Below, in pieces: positions 19,749-29,365 of a stretch of DNA of 47,192 nucleotides. The DNA is from OCS116 cluster bacterium AG-390-A19 (GTDB lineage Bacteria > Pseudomonadota > Alphaproteobacteria > MED-G09). The stretch is from assembly GCA_003278145.1 (NCBI GenBank), contig QCGV01000007.1:2501-49692 (forward strand), in the 5' to 3' direction. The notes beneath the pieces were generated by a model. The model was not told the DNA's origin. It made no database searches and saw nothing but the letters and a program-made list of their open reading frames with translations. The translations under genes were made by a program, and so were the position numbers. How positions within the stretch are numbered: position 1 is the stretch's first letter; every line of letters starts with the position of its first letter.

Positions 19749-19825
19749 GGTCCCTTAGCTCAGCTGGATAGAGCACTGGTCTTCGAAACCAGGTGTCAGA
19801 GGTTCGAATCCTCTAGGGACCGCCA
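19749..19825 (+). tRNA. tRNA-Arg (TCG)
   Basis: 77 nt with encoded CCA and discriminator G73. Acceptor ggtccct pairs with agggacc, anticodon stem ctggt with accag, and the loop cttcgaa puts anticodon TCG at 19783-19785 (codon CGA). A20 in the D loop, an arginine identity element, supports the call. It lies 16 nt before the CBS gene; no integrase or att duplication is visible. Confidence 0.95.
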
Positions 19826-19841
19826 AATTTGAGGTTATGAA

Positions 19842-21227
19842 ATGAAACAATTACCGCTTCCAGATATTAATCATTCCTTATTAGAGATGGTTGGTAATAC
19901 ACCTTTGCTAGAAATTAAAAATATTGATGTTGGTTTATGTAGATTATTTGTAAAAATGGAATCTCAGAATCCAGGTGGATCCATTAAAGATCGTGTTGCA
20001 ATGTCAATAATTGAACAGGCTGAGCGTGACGGTTTATTGAAAGATGGTGGCACCATAGTAGAGGCTACAGCAGGAAATACTGGGCTAGGTTTGGCGTTAA
20101 TTGGCGCTCTAAAGGGTTATAGGGTAATTTTGGTTATTCCAGACAAGATGAGCCAAGAAAAAATTCTTCATCTTAAAGCATTGGGGACTGAAATAATTTT
20201 TACTCGATCTGATGTGTCGATTGAACATCCTGAGTATTACCATAATATTGCTGAGAGAATTGTTAAAGAAACCCCGGGTGCTTTTTATGCTAATCAATTT
20301 GGTAATCCAGCAAATGTTTTAGCTCATGAAAAAACAACTGGGCCAGAGATTTGGGAACAAATGAATCACGATCTTGATGCTTTCGTAGCTGGGGTTGGCT
20401 CTGGAGGCACTCTTACAGGTGTTGGTAAATTTTTAAAAAGTGTGTCCCCGAAAACTAAGATTGTTGCTGCTGATCCTGAAGGGTCTATCATTTATGACGC
20501 AGTAAAGAAGGGATCTTTTGAATATAAAGGCGGATCTTGGCTTGTTGAGGGTATTGGAGAAGATTTTATTCCAGATATTCTAGATCTATCATATGTTGAC
20601 GATGCTGTAACTATTCATGATAGCGTAGCCTTTGAGACATTAGATATTTTATTGAAAAAAGAAGGTATTTTAGCCGGATCTTCAGCAGGAACATTGGTGG
20701 CTGGAGCCATAGAATGGTGTAAAGTTCAAACAGAGCCAAAAAGAGTTGTTACATTGATATGCGATACAGGTAATAAATATCTTTCAAAGGCTTTTGATGA
20801 CGCTTGGTTGAGTAATAATGGTCTTGATAATCGTAATTTAAAAAATGACTTAAGCGACCTTATTGTAATGCGTGCCGACCAAGGACAAGTAGTGAGTGTC
20901 AAGAAAGATGATACAGTTGCTATTGCTTATAATAGAATGCGAAATTCAAATATTTCTCAACTTCCAGTTATAGATGATGGAAATGTTATTGGTGTAATTG
21001 AGGAAAGTGATATTTTAAAAAATTGCCTAAATAATGAGGAAGGTTTTTCAGATCTAATATCAAGTGTGATGTCTAAAACAATCAATCCACTAGACTCAAA
21101 AGCCTCAATTGATGATTTATCTGAAATTTTAGAAAATGAAAATTTTGCTATGATTATGGAAAACAATACTTTTATTGGATTGTTAACTAAAGTTGATTTA
21201 TTAGCATACTTAAAGAAAAATATATAA
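19842..21227 (+). CDS. cbs: Cystathionine beta-synthase with CBS-domain pair
   Basis: 461 aa. PLP enzyme joining homocysteine and serine (or an activated serine) into cystathionine. The fold-type II core has the PLP lysine K49 in NPGGSIKDR, the substrate loop TAGNTG near 73-78, and the phosphate-binding GVGSGGTLTG. Residues ~335-461 form two CBS domains (VVSVKKDDTVAIAYNRM..., and the C-terminal repeat), the energy- or SAM-sensing regulatory part. Many plain cysteine synthases lack these domains, which favours CBS over CysK. The next gene, 9 nt on, is the cystathionine-cleaving partner. Confidence 0.88.
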   Translation: MKQLPLPDINHSLLEMVGNTPLLEIKNIDVGLCRLFVKMESQNPGGSIKDRVAMSIIEQAERDGLLKDGGTIVEATAGNTGLGLALIGALKGYRVILVIPDKMSQEKILHLKALGTEIIFTRSDVSIEHPEYYHNIAERIVKETPGAFYANQFGNPANVLAHEKTTGPEIWEQMNHDLDAFVAGVGSGGTLTGVGKFLKSVSPKTKIVAADPEGSIIYDAVKKGSFEYKGGSWLVEGIGEDFIPDILDLSYVDDAVTIHDSVAFETLDILLKKEGILAGSSAGTLVAGAIEWCKVQTEPKRVVTLICDTGNKYLSKAFDDAWLSNNGLDNRNLKNDLSDLIVMRADQGQVVSVKKDDTVAIAYNRMRNSNISQLPVIDDGNVIGVIEESDILKNCLNNEEGFSDLISSVMSKTINPLDSKASIDDLSEILENENFAMIMENNTFIGLLTKVDLLAYLKKNI

Positions 21228-21236
21228 GAGGTAGTT

Positions 21237-22397
21237 ATGGCTAAAGATAAAACAGGATTTGATACTAGAGCTATTCATGCTGGTCAGAAAAGTGACCCTG
21301 TTACTGGTGCTGTTATGACACCAATATATGCATCATCAACATATGAGCAGGAAAGCCCAGGTGTGCACAAAGGTTATGAGTATTCTAGAACATCTAACCC
21401 AACTAGAAAGGCTCTTGAGGATTGTGTTGCTGATCTTGAGGGTGGTGATTCTGGTTTTGCATTCGCTTCAGGTATGGCTGCAACATCAACTATTTTGGAA
21501 TTACTAGATGCTGGCGATCATGTCATAGCCTCTGATGATCTTTATGGTGGCACATACAGATTAATGGAAGATGTTAGAAAAAGAACGTCATCTCTGGATT
21601 TTAGTTTTGTAGATTTTTCAAGTACTGAAAATATTTTAAAAGAAATCAAATCAAATACAAAAATGTTATGGTTAGAAACTCCATCCAATCCGTTATTAAA
21701 AATTACTGATCTTGAGGAAATTTCATCAGTTATTACTGATAAAAATATTATCAAAGTCTGTGATAATACCTTTTCTTCACCCTGGATACAAAGACCATTA
21801 GATTTTAATTTTGATATTGTAATGCACTCAGCAACAAAGTATATCGGTGGGCATTCTGATGTTGTTGGTGGTCTAGCTATTACATCAAAAAATAGAACTG
21901 ACTTATCAGATCAGCTTGCTTATCTAATTAATGCCAGTGGTGGTATCGCAGGACCTTTTGATAGCTTTCTTCTTTTAAGAAGTCTTAAAACCTTATCAGT
22001 AAGGATGCAAAGGCATTCAGAAAATGCTCAAGCAGTTGCAGAATTTTTAGAGAGTCACCCTTCAGTCTCAAAAACTATTTATCCTGGGCTTATAAGCCAT
22101 CCTCAGCATGACATTGCTAAGAAACAGATGAATATGTTTGGTGGTATGGTTACTTTTATTGTTAAAGGTGGTTTATTATCAGCAAAGAAACTGCTAGAAA
22201 ATTTAGAAGTTTTTACTCTCGCAGAAAGCTTAGGCGGCGCTGAGAGTTTAGCTGAACATCCCGCAATTATGACTCACGCCTCTATTCCAAAGGAAACAAG
22301 AGAGTCCCTAGGAATTGATGATGGATTAATTCGTTTATCTGTAGGCCTTGAGTCAATTGAAGATCTTATTAGTGATTTAGATAATGCATTAAAATAA
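21237..22397 (+). CDS. Cystathionine gamma-lyase / gamma-synthase family PLP enzyme
   Basis: 386 aa. Cys/Met-metabolism fold-type I enzyme. PLP lysine K201 lies in MHSATKYIGGHSD; YEYSRTSNPTR (48-58) binds the cofactor phosphate across the dimer; DLYGGTYRL and SLGGAESLAEHPA are also family marks. Next to cystathionine beta-synthase in one operon, gamma-lyase (reverse transsulfuration to cysteine) is the likelier role, but gamma-synthase cannot be excluded by motif. Shine-Dalgarno gaggt precedes the start. Convergent with the next gene, with a 3-nt gap. Confidence 0.87.
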   Translation: MAKDKTGFDTRAIHAGQKSDPVTGAVMTPIYASSTYEQESPGVHKGYEYSRTSNPTRKALEDCVADLEGGDSGFAFASGMAATSTILELLDAGDHVIASDDLYGGTYRLMEDVRKRTSSLDFSFVDFSSTENILKEIKSNTKMLWLETPSNPLLKITDLEEISSVITDKNIIKVCDNTFSSPWIQRPLDFNFDIVMHSATKYIGGHSDVVGGLAITSKNRTDLSDQLAYLINASGGIAGPFDSFLLLRSLKTLSVRMQRHSENAQAVAEFLESHPSVSKTIYPGLISHPQHDIAKKQMNMFGGMVTFIVKGGLLSAKKLLENLEVFTLAESLGGAESLAEHPAIMTHASIPKETRESLGIDDGLIRLSVGLESIEDLISDLDNALK

Positions 22398-22400
22398 AAA

Positions 22401-23600
22401 TTATTTTATTCCTACCTTAAAAGCATTAAATTTATATATCCAACTTGATTGAATTAATATTAAGGGAATAATTTTATTTAGAATATATAAGCCTGAATGG
22501 ATAATAAATTTTAGTATTGGGTTTTTAATATGAAATATTTTTAAATTTCTTAATGAACTCTTTTGAAGTTTTTTAATTCTTTTTTCCCTAAATTTTTGAA
22601 AATATAAAAGATTATTTTTAGAATAATTATGTTCAGAAATAAGTCTTGATAGAATTATTGCATCTTCCATAGCGCTGTTACCTCCCTGACCATATGAAGG
22701 TGACATAGGGTGGGCTGCATCACCAATTATTACAGCTCTTCTGGATACCCAATTTTTAATAAATTTAATATCAAATAATCCCCATTTATTAGGTTTATCA
22801 ATATTCTCTATGATTTCCTCAACAGTACTATTAACGTTTCCAAAATCCTTTTTTAAATCTTCTTTATTTCCAAATTGATGCCAAGATTGACCAAGCCATA
22901 CATCTTTTCTAGCAGTTCCAATAAAATTGAGAAGATTATTTTTTCTTATAGGATAATGAACAAAATGTTTTTCATTACCCATCCATATAGTAGGTGGCAG
23001 TGATCTAACTTTTTCTGATAGATCCTCCATTTTGATAACACCTCTCCAAGCAATAATATTTGAAAATTTGCTTGTTGCAGTTGGATTTAAAACTTCTCCT
23101 ACTTTAGAATTGATACCATCGCACCCTATGATTAATGACCCCTCAATTTTATCATTATTATTAAATTTTATACTCACATGATCTTTTTTCTCTTCGAATT
23201 CCTTAAGCTCATATCCAAAAAAAATAATTTCTGAATTAATTTTGTTTATTTCATCAAATAAAATATTAATTACATCCTTTCTTTGAGCCTGAAAAAAGGG
23301 ATATTTGAATTTTTTCTCACAGCTGTTGTTTAAGTTTTGTCTGGCTAGTAACAAACCATTATTGAAATTCCTGAGTTCTATATTCTTTGGTTTACAGGCT
23401 AAAGAGTTGATTTTTTCTTCTAGCCCTAAATTATATAAAATTGAGCTTCCATTCGGGCTAATGTTTATCCCCGCACCTCTTTGTTCAATTTCTTTTTCTT
23501 TTTCAAAAATTTGAACATTAATATTTTTTTTTAAAAGAGCTAAGCCTAGAGTTAATCCGCTAATACCAGCACCAATTATTATAATTGGTTTATTTTTCAT
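22401..23600 (-). CDS. FAD-dependent aromatic-type monooxygenase (UbiH/salicylate hydroxylase-like)
   Basis: 399 aa from the ATG at 23600, chosen because caggaaacc lies just upstream; the ATG at 23618 adds six residues without such a site. Class A flavoprotein hydroxylase: GxGxxG in IIGAGISGLTLGLALL, Arg-containing RGAGINISPNG, the DG motif CDGINSK, and the second FAD motif GDAAHPMSPSYGQGGN. It would use NAD(P)H and O2 to hydroxylate a small, perhaps aromatic, substrate that is not identifiable. The C-terminal ~60 residues are Ile/Lys-rich. It stands alone on this strand between sulfur and ketone-body genes. Confidence 0.83.
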   Translation of the reverse strand: MKNKPIIIIGAGISGLTLGLALLKKNINVQIFEKEKEIEQRGAGINISPNGSSILYNLGLEEKINSLACKPKNIELRNFNNGLLLARQNLNNSCEKKFKYPFFQAQRKDVINILFDEINKINSEIIFFGYELKEFEEKKDHVSIKFNNNDKIEGSLIIGCDGINSKVGEVLNPTATSKFSNIIAWRGVIKMEDLSEKVRSLPPTIWMGNEKHFVHYPIRKNNLLNFIGTARKDVWLGQSWHQFGNKEDLKKDFGNVNSTVEEIIENIDKPNKWGLFDIKFIKNWVSRRAVIIGDAAHPMSPSYGQGGNSAMEDAIILSRLISEHNYSKNNLLYFQKFREKRIKKLQKSSLRNLKIFHIKNPILKFIIHSGLYILNKIIPLILIQSSWIYKFNAFKVGIK

Positions 23601-23683
23601 AAGGTTTCCTGATTTCAATAAATAATCAGATTGTCATTTTTTATGGGATTGTCAATAAGCCTTGTTCATATGATTATTAAGCT

Positions 23684-25625
23684 ATGAATAAGATTTTATG
23701 GAATCCAGATAAAGAAATCATGCATTCTTCATCAATGATGAAGTTAGGTAAAACTTTTGGCTTCGTGAAAGATGATGAAAATCTTGATTATGCTTCGCTT
23801 CATAATTGGAGTGTGAATAATCTTGATACCTTTTGGAGAGAGGTTTGGGAAGGTAATGATATCATTGGTAATTTTGGCGAAGAGGTATTTTCTTCAAACG
23901 AGGATATAAGAAAAGCTTCTTTTTTTCCTGATGCAGAACTAAATTTTGCTGAAAATCTTCTTGTTGGTGATGAGAATCGTCAAGCAATTAGCTTTCATGG
24001 AGAAGGAAGAGAAAGCTTTAGTTTGACTTTAAAACAACTTAGAGAAAACGTTGCTTCATTAGCTAAATGGATGAAGGAAGTAGGTGTGGAAAAAGGTGAT
24101 TGTATAGCAACATTACTTCCAAATTGCCCAGAAACAATTATTACCATGTTAGCCGCCTCATCTTTAGGAGCTGTTTTCACTTCTTGCTCACCTGACTTTG
24201 GTATTGAAGGAATTCTCGATCGATTTGGCCAAAGTAAGCCAAAAATTTTAATTTCATGTGATGGCTATGGCTATGGAGGGAAAATTTTTGAAATTAAGAA
24301 AAAAACGATTGAGGTTAAAAAGTCTATTTCATCAATTAATGAGTTGGTTTTTGTTAATTACCTCTCAAAAAATAAAGAGGAAGAAAGTTTATCTTGGAAC
24401 AATATTTTAGAAAAAAATAAAACAAAAAAAATTAATTTTGAGCGAGTCCCATTTAATTCGCCCCTGTATATTTTATATTCAAGTGGAACAACTGGAAAAC
24501 CAAAGTGTATTGTTCATTCTGTAGGAGGAGTACTTCTTCAGCATATCAAAGAACATACATATCACTGTGATTTTAGAAAAGATGATAGAATAATGTATTT
24601 CACCACTTGTGGTTGGATGATGTGGAATTGGATGGTTTCAGCACTAGCCAAAGAAGTTACTCTAGTAATATATGATGGTTCACCAGTTGAACCAGATATG
24701 AATATATTATTTAAAATTGCTGATACAGAAAAACTTACTTTTTTAGGTGTGTCGGCAAAATATATAGATAGCCTAGCAAAGGCTAATGTCGAACCAAAAA
24801 AATATTTTAACTTATCAAGTTTAAGAGTAATTGCTTCAACCGGTTCACCGCTTGGGCCGCTTGGATATGACTGGGTTTACTCAAATGTAAAAGATAATGT
24901 TCAATTATCATCTATGTCGGGCGGAACGGACTTGGTTGCTTGTTTTGTAGGTGGCAATCCTTGTCTGCCTGTCTTTAGGGGGGGAAATTCAATGCGCTAT
25001 TTTAGGTATGGATACACAATCATGGAAGAGTCAGAATAATGATATTATAAATGAGGCTGGAGAATTGGTGTGTGTAAAGCCTTTTCCATCAATGCCAATA
25101 GAATTTTTAAATGATAAGGATGATGAAAAATATAAAAAAGCTTATTTCACAAAGTATTCAAATGTCTGGCATCATGGTGATTTTGTTATTAAAACAAATA
25201 GAAAAACTTTTATTGTTGAAGGAAGATCTGATGCAACTTTAAATCCTGGTGGAATTAGAATTGGTACCGCTGAAATATACCGACATGTAGAAAATCACGA
25301 AAAGGTAAAAGAAGCACTTGCTGTTGGTCAGGATTGGGAGGGGGATCAAAGAATAATTCTATATTTAATTCTGAAAGAAGGAATCCTACTTGATAATGAG
25401 TTAAATATTGAAATTAAATCACTAATAAGACAGAAAGCCAGTCCAAGACATGTACCGTCAAAAATTTTTCAAGTAGATGATTTTCCTAGAACAAGATCGG
25501 GTAAAATTTCTGAGCTCGCTGTTAAAGATATAATTCACGGTAAAGAAATTAAAAATACTGAGGCGTTAATCAACCCTGAGATATTGAATAATTTTAGAGA
25601 TTTTAAGGATTTATTTGAAAAGTAA
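23684..25625 (+). pseudogene. aacS: Acetoacetyl-CoA synthetase, frameshifted in a G7 run
   Basis: Two overlapping frames (23684-25039 and 24951-25625) together make ~647 aa, the normal length of acetoacetate-CoA ligase, which activates acetoacetate with ATP and CoA in the cytoplasm. The adenylation P-loop LYSSGTTGKPKCIVHS and TTCGWMMWNWM are in the first part; HGDFV, GRSDATLNPGGIRIG and the catalytic-lysine region TRSGKISE are in the second. The shift falls at seven G's, 24978-24984; six G's would read V-F-R-G-E-I-Q-C without interruption. No other damage is visible, so a sequencing or consensus error is likely, with slippage or true inactivation as alternatives. Confidence 0.88.
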
Positions 25626-25629
25626 TTTT

Positions 25630-27159
25630 CTATTCGGCATTTAGCTCATTATAATTTGGACGGGACATCATAAAATAATATTCTGTTCCATAGCCAGGAT
25701 AGTTATTAATTATTTTTCCTTCTTTCGTCTTATACCAGCTACCACAATTAGATGCCCAAACTGTTTCGCTGAGTTTCTTTTGTAGTTTATTATTATACGA
25801 CTCCATGGCTGTATTTTTTACATCTAAGTAATTTAGTTTATTATTTTTTAAGTATTTTAGGCATTTCATTATGAACATTATCTGTGACTCAATCATATAA
25901 ATTATTGAAACATGTCCAGTATTTGTATTTGGACCATAACAAATATAAAAGTTAGGAAAGTTTGGTACCATCACTCCTCTGTATGCTTCGGCTCCATTAG
26001 ACCATACATCATCTAGTTTTATTTCATTTAATCCTATAATTTTAACTGGAGATATAAAAATATTAGCTTCAAAACCTGTGCCAAATATAATTACATCTAC
26101 CTCATGATGACTTCCATCTTTAGTTATTATTTGATTACCTTCAATTTTATCTATTAATGATGTCTCAAGGCACACGTTATCTCTACAAATTGCAGGATAA
26201 TAGTCATTAGTTGGTATTATTCTTTTACAACCAATTGGGTAATCAGGTATTAGTTTTTTCTTCAATTTGTCATCACTAATTTGCTCGTCAATCAACATAA
26301 AAGCCCCAGCTTTATATACATCCTCGAATCTAAATAATTTAAATCTAGTAAGAATAGCTGAAACAACCTTTTCAAAAATTTTTACTGCCTTGTTATGTTT
26401 ATAGTAAAAAGCTAAATAGTTTCTTTCTTGAGTTAAATAAAAATAAAATCTGTACATTCTTGCTAAAAGAGGAATATTTCTTAAACAAAATTTTTCGAAT
26501 GAACCATATGGCCTATCAGGCTTAGGAACTATCCAATTATTACTTCTTTGGAAAATAGTTAATTGTTCAACTTTTCCTGCTATTTTGGGAATAAAGCCAA
26601 TTGCGCTTGGTCCATTTCCAATAACGGCTACTTTTTTCCCCTCTAAATTATAATTATGATCCCATTGTGCACTGTGAAAGCTGTGCCCATTAAAATCTTT
26701 TAAACCATTTATTTCAGGATATTTGGGTTTATTAAGTTGTCCAAGGCCACTTACCAATGATCGAGATCTGAAAACTTCACCATTAAATAAATACGTCTCC
26801 CAGTATTTATCTTTTTGATTATATTTTGACTCTTTTACTTCACTATTAAACTTTATATGTGGCCTTATTTTAAATTTATCAGTTACATTTTCTAGATACT
26901 CAAGTATTTCATATTGTTCAGGAAAAGTTTTAGACCAATTAGGATTCATTGAAAATGAATACGAATAAAAATGTGATGGAACATCACAACACAATCCTGG
27001 GTATGTGTTATTTCTCCATGTTCCTCCAACACCGTCATTTTTTTCAAGGATTAAAAATGTTTGATCTTTCTTTTTGAGGAGACTATGTGCCATTCCTATT
27101 CCTGAGACACCTGCTCCAAGAATAATAATATCATATATAGTATTGCTATTACTTCCCAT
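25630..27159 (-). CDS. Baeyer-Villiger-type flavin monooxygenase
   Basis: 509 aa. The FAD motif GAGVSGIGMAHSLL is at the N-terminus, followed by GGTWRNNTYPGLCCDVP, typical of BVMOs. The fingerprint F-x-G-x3-H-x3-W appears as FNGHSFHSAQWD, then NADPH motif VIGNGPSAIGF. The family converts ketones to esters or lactones with NADPH and O2. The substrate is unknown; dehydrogenase and ketone-body genes nearby fit ketone or alcohol catabolism (inference). No clear Shine-Dalgarno at the ATG. Convergent with aacS, with a 4-nt gap. Confidence 0.85.
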   Translation of the reverse strand: MGSNSNTIYDIIILGAGVSGIGMAHSLLKKKDQTFLILEKNDGVGGTWRNNTYPGLCCDVPSHFYSYSFSMNPNWSKTFPEQYEILEYLENVTDKFKIRPHIKFNSEVKESKYNQKDKYWETYLFNGEVFRSRSLVSGLGQLNKPKYPEINGLKDFNGHSFHSAQWDHNYNLEGKKVAVIGNGPSAIGFIPKIAGKVEQLTIFQRSNNWIVPKPDRPYGSFEKFCLRNIPLLARMYRFYFYLTQERNYLAFYYKHNKAVKIFEKVVSAILTRFKLFRFEDVYKAGAFMLIDEQISDDKLKKKLIPDYPIGCKRIIPTNDYYPAICRDNVCLETSLIDKIEGNQIITKDGSHHEVDVIIFGTGFEANIFISPVKIIGLNEIKLDDVWSNGAEAYRGVMVPNFPNFYICYGPNTNTGHVSIIYMIESQIMFIMKCLKYLKNNKLNYLDVKNTAMESYNNKLQKKLSETVWASNCGSWYKTKEGKIINNYPGYGTEYYFMMSRPNYNELNAE

Positions 27160-27235
27160 ATTAGCGAGATTATATTTAAGGTATGGATTTGCAAGCTAAA
27201 TCTTATATTATGACTTATCAGATTAAGGAAATTTT

Positions 27236-28177
27236 ATGAAAGCTGTAAATTATTCTCAAGGCAAGGTTAATGTTATTAATGCACCAAAACCCTCAGGTGA
27301 AGGGGTTCTAGTCAAGATAAATTCCTGCGGTATTTGTGGAACAGATATTCATATGTTGGATAGTAATGGACACTTTCCTCATATTGCTGGTCATGAGATG
27401 ACTGGTAATCTAACTGACGGAACTCTTGTAGCCATTGAGCCTTTAAAATATTGTGGAAAATGTGAAGTTTGTAAATCTGGAGATTATAACCTTTGCTCTG
27501 CTGATGAAGCTGATATGATAGGTCTTACCTCTGACGGAGGAATGGCTGAGGAAATTATTGTTCCAGAGCATAGCCTTGTTAAGTTGAATCAGGAAATGGA
27601 TCCAAAAATATCTTGTCTTGTTGAACCTATAGCTGTTGCAGTTCATGGGTATGTACTAACTAAAACTGAGCCAAGCCATAGGGTTGCTGTTGTTGGTGGA
27701 GGGTCTATTGGCCAGTGTGCAGTTTTTGCAGCTAAAGCAATGGGTTGCGAAGTTGATCTTTTTGCTAGATATGAACATCAATTTCAAGCAGCTGAAATGT
27801 GCGGCGTAAAAGAACCAAGTGGCGTATATGATAGAGTTGTTGACTGTGTAGGTTCAGCTGATGCAATTCAAAAATGTATTGAACTTCTTAAACCTCAAGG
27901 AAAAATAATTGGATTAGCAGTAGCCTGGGATGATATTCAAATTCCAGGTATTCCTGCTGTAAATAAAGAGGCTTCATATCATACATCTCGTTGTTATGGA
28001 TTAGGTCCTAATGGACGTGATATTGATATTGCAGCAAAAATGCTTTTTGATTTTAAAGAGCTTGTATCAAAAATTATAACTCATAGATTTCCTATAGATG
28101 CTGCGCAGGAAGCTTTTAAAACAGCTGCAGACAGAAAATCAGGTGCAATAAAAGTTGTTTTAGATATAAATACTTAA
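27236..28177 (+). CDS. Zinc-dependent alcohol dehydrogenase
   Basis: 313 aa, medium-chain dehydrogenase. Catalytic zinc ligands C34 (CGICGTDIH) and H53-E54 (GHE); structural zinc cysteines C73, C76, C79 and C87. The nucleotide motif VVGGGSIGQ is near 158. Somewhat shorter than the usual ~340 aa; the Rossmann half looks compact but complete. Shine-Dalgarno aagga precedes the ATG. First of three co-directional genes (ADH, hydroxyacid dehydrogenase, serine hydrolase) with gaps of 18 and 3 nt. Threonine- or polyol-dehydrogenase-like; substrate not determined. Confidence 0.85.
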   Translation: MKAVNYSQGKVNVINAPKPSGEGVLVKINSCGICGTDIHMLDSNGHFPHIAGHEMTGNLTDGTLVAIEPLKYCGKCEVCKSGDYNLCSADEADMIGLTSDGGMAEEIIVPEHSLVKLNQEMDPKISCLVEPIAVAVHGYVLTKTEPSHRVAVVGGGSIGQCAVFAAKAMGCEVDLFARYEHQFQAAEMCGVKEPSGVYDRVVDCVGSADAIQKCIELLKPQGKIIGLAVAWDDIQIPGIPAVNKEASYHTSRCYGLGPNGRDIDIAAKMLFDFKELVSKIITHRFPIDAAQEAFKTAADRKSGAIKVVLDINT

Positions 28178-28195
28178 TTAAAATAGGAAATTCTC

Positions 28196-29362
28196 TTGAG
28201 CAAATACTACAATATTGACGATTTGAGGCTTCTTGCAAAAAGAAGAGTCCCACAGGCAGTTTTTGATTATGCTGACGGTGCTGCAGAAGATGAATTAACT
28301 AAAAAGAATAATAGAGATGCCTATAGGAAATGGAAGCTTATACCAGATGCCTTAATAGATGTTGCAGATGTTGATACAGAAACAGAAGTTTTAGGAACAA
28401 AAATGCCTTATCCTTTTGCATTAGGCCCGACAGCAATTTCATATCTTTTTCATCATTCAGGTGAACCAGCTGTAGCAAGAGCTGCATCAAAAAGAAATTT
28501 TCCTTCTACACTATCATCTATAGCAAGTACAAATATTGAAGATTATGCAGACGCATCAGATGGTTCAGTTTGGTATCAGATGTATGTTTGGAAAAATAGA
28601 GAAATTAGTTATGATTTTATCAAGAGGTGTAAAGAAAAAAAATATAAGGCAATAATGTTGACTGTAGATGTTCCTGTTGGTGGAAAACGAGAAAGAGACC
28701 TTAGAAGTGGTATGACAGTTCCGCCCCGCCTAACTTTAGCTTCTATTATTGACGCTGCTTTTCATCCAACATGGTGGTGGAATTTTATTTTCGGACCAAA
28801 AATAAAATTTGCAAATGTTAAAGAGCGTTTTACTGGTAAGAAGAAAAACCTTAGTAATATTATGACATATATGAATCAACAATTTGATCCCTCAGTTACA
28901 TGGGAAGAAGCAAAAGAAATTGCTTCTATATGGGGAGGTCCATTCGCCATTAAAGGTGTTATGAATTCTGCTGATGCAGAGAGGGCTATAGAAATTGGTG
29001 CATCAGCCATTGTAATTTCTAATCATGGTGGACGACAACTTGATAGCGCTGCAGCGCCCATAGATGTTTTACCTGGAATTGCCAAGACTGTTGATAAAAG
29101 GGTTGAAATATTAATTGATGGAGGGATTAGAAGGGGTTCTGATATTATCAAAGCCATTGCTCTTGGTGCAGATGCCTGTTTAATTGGAAGACCTTGGGTA
29201 TATGGTTTAGCTGCTAAAGGTGAAGAGGGAGTTGGTATTGCAATAGATGTTTTGGCCTCTGAGGTTAAAAGAAATCTTCAACTTTTAGGGTGTCAAAGCA
29301 TTAAGGATCTTAAAAGGAAACATATAGCTTTGGATCGGGAGTTATTAGATGAAATTGAGTAA
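28196..29362 (+). CDS. lldD: FMN-dependent alpha-hydroxyacid dehydrogenase (L-lactate dehydrogenase-like)
   Basis: 388 aa. Oxidises a 2-hydroxy acid such as L-lactate to the 2-keto acid at the membrane respiratory chain (family). Landmarks: VFDYADGAAEDE near the N-terminus, PTAISYLFHHSGE, catalytic His near 276 in SNHGGRQLDSA, FMN-phosphate loop DGGIRRGSDI and GADACLIGRPW. It starts at TTG 28196 with aggaaa upstream; no in-frame ATG fits. Central gene of the ADH-lldD-hydrolase operon. Other 2-hydroxyacids (glycolate, mandelate) remain possible. Confidence 0.87.
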   Translation: MSKYYNIDDLRLLAKRRVPQAVFDYADGAAEDELTKKNNRDAYRKWKLIPDALIDVADVDTETEVLGTKMPYPFALGPTAISYLFHHSGEPAVARAASKRNFPSTLSSIASTNIEDYADASDGSVWYQMYVWKNREISYDFIKRCKEKKYKAIMLTVDVPVGGKRERDLRSGMTVPPRLTLASIIDAAFHPTWWWNFIFGPKIKFANVKERFTGKKKNLSNIMTYMNQQFDPSVTWEEAKEIASIWGGPFAIKGVMNSADAERAIEIGASAIVISNHGGRQLDSAAAPIDVLPGIAKTVDKRVEILIDGGIRRGSDIIKAIALGADACLIGRPWVYGLAAKGEEGVGIAIDVLASEVKRNLQLLGCQSIKDLKRKHIALDRELLDEIE

Positions 29363-29365
29363 TAA

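Noticed and set aside
19749-19825. tRNA-Arg as an integration site of a mobile element
   Set aside because: No integrase, no duplicated tRNA 3' end and no change in gene content style are visible downstream.
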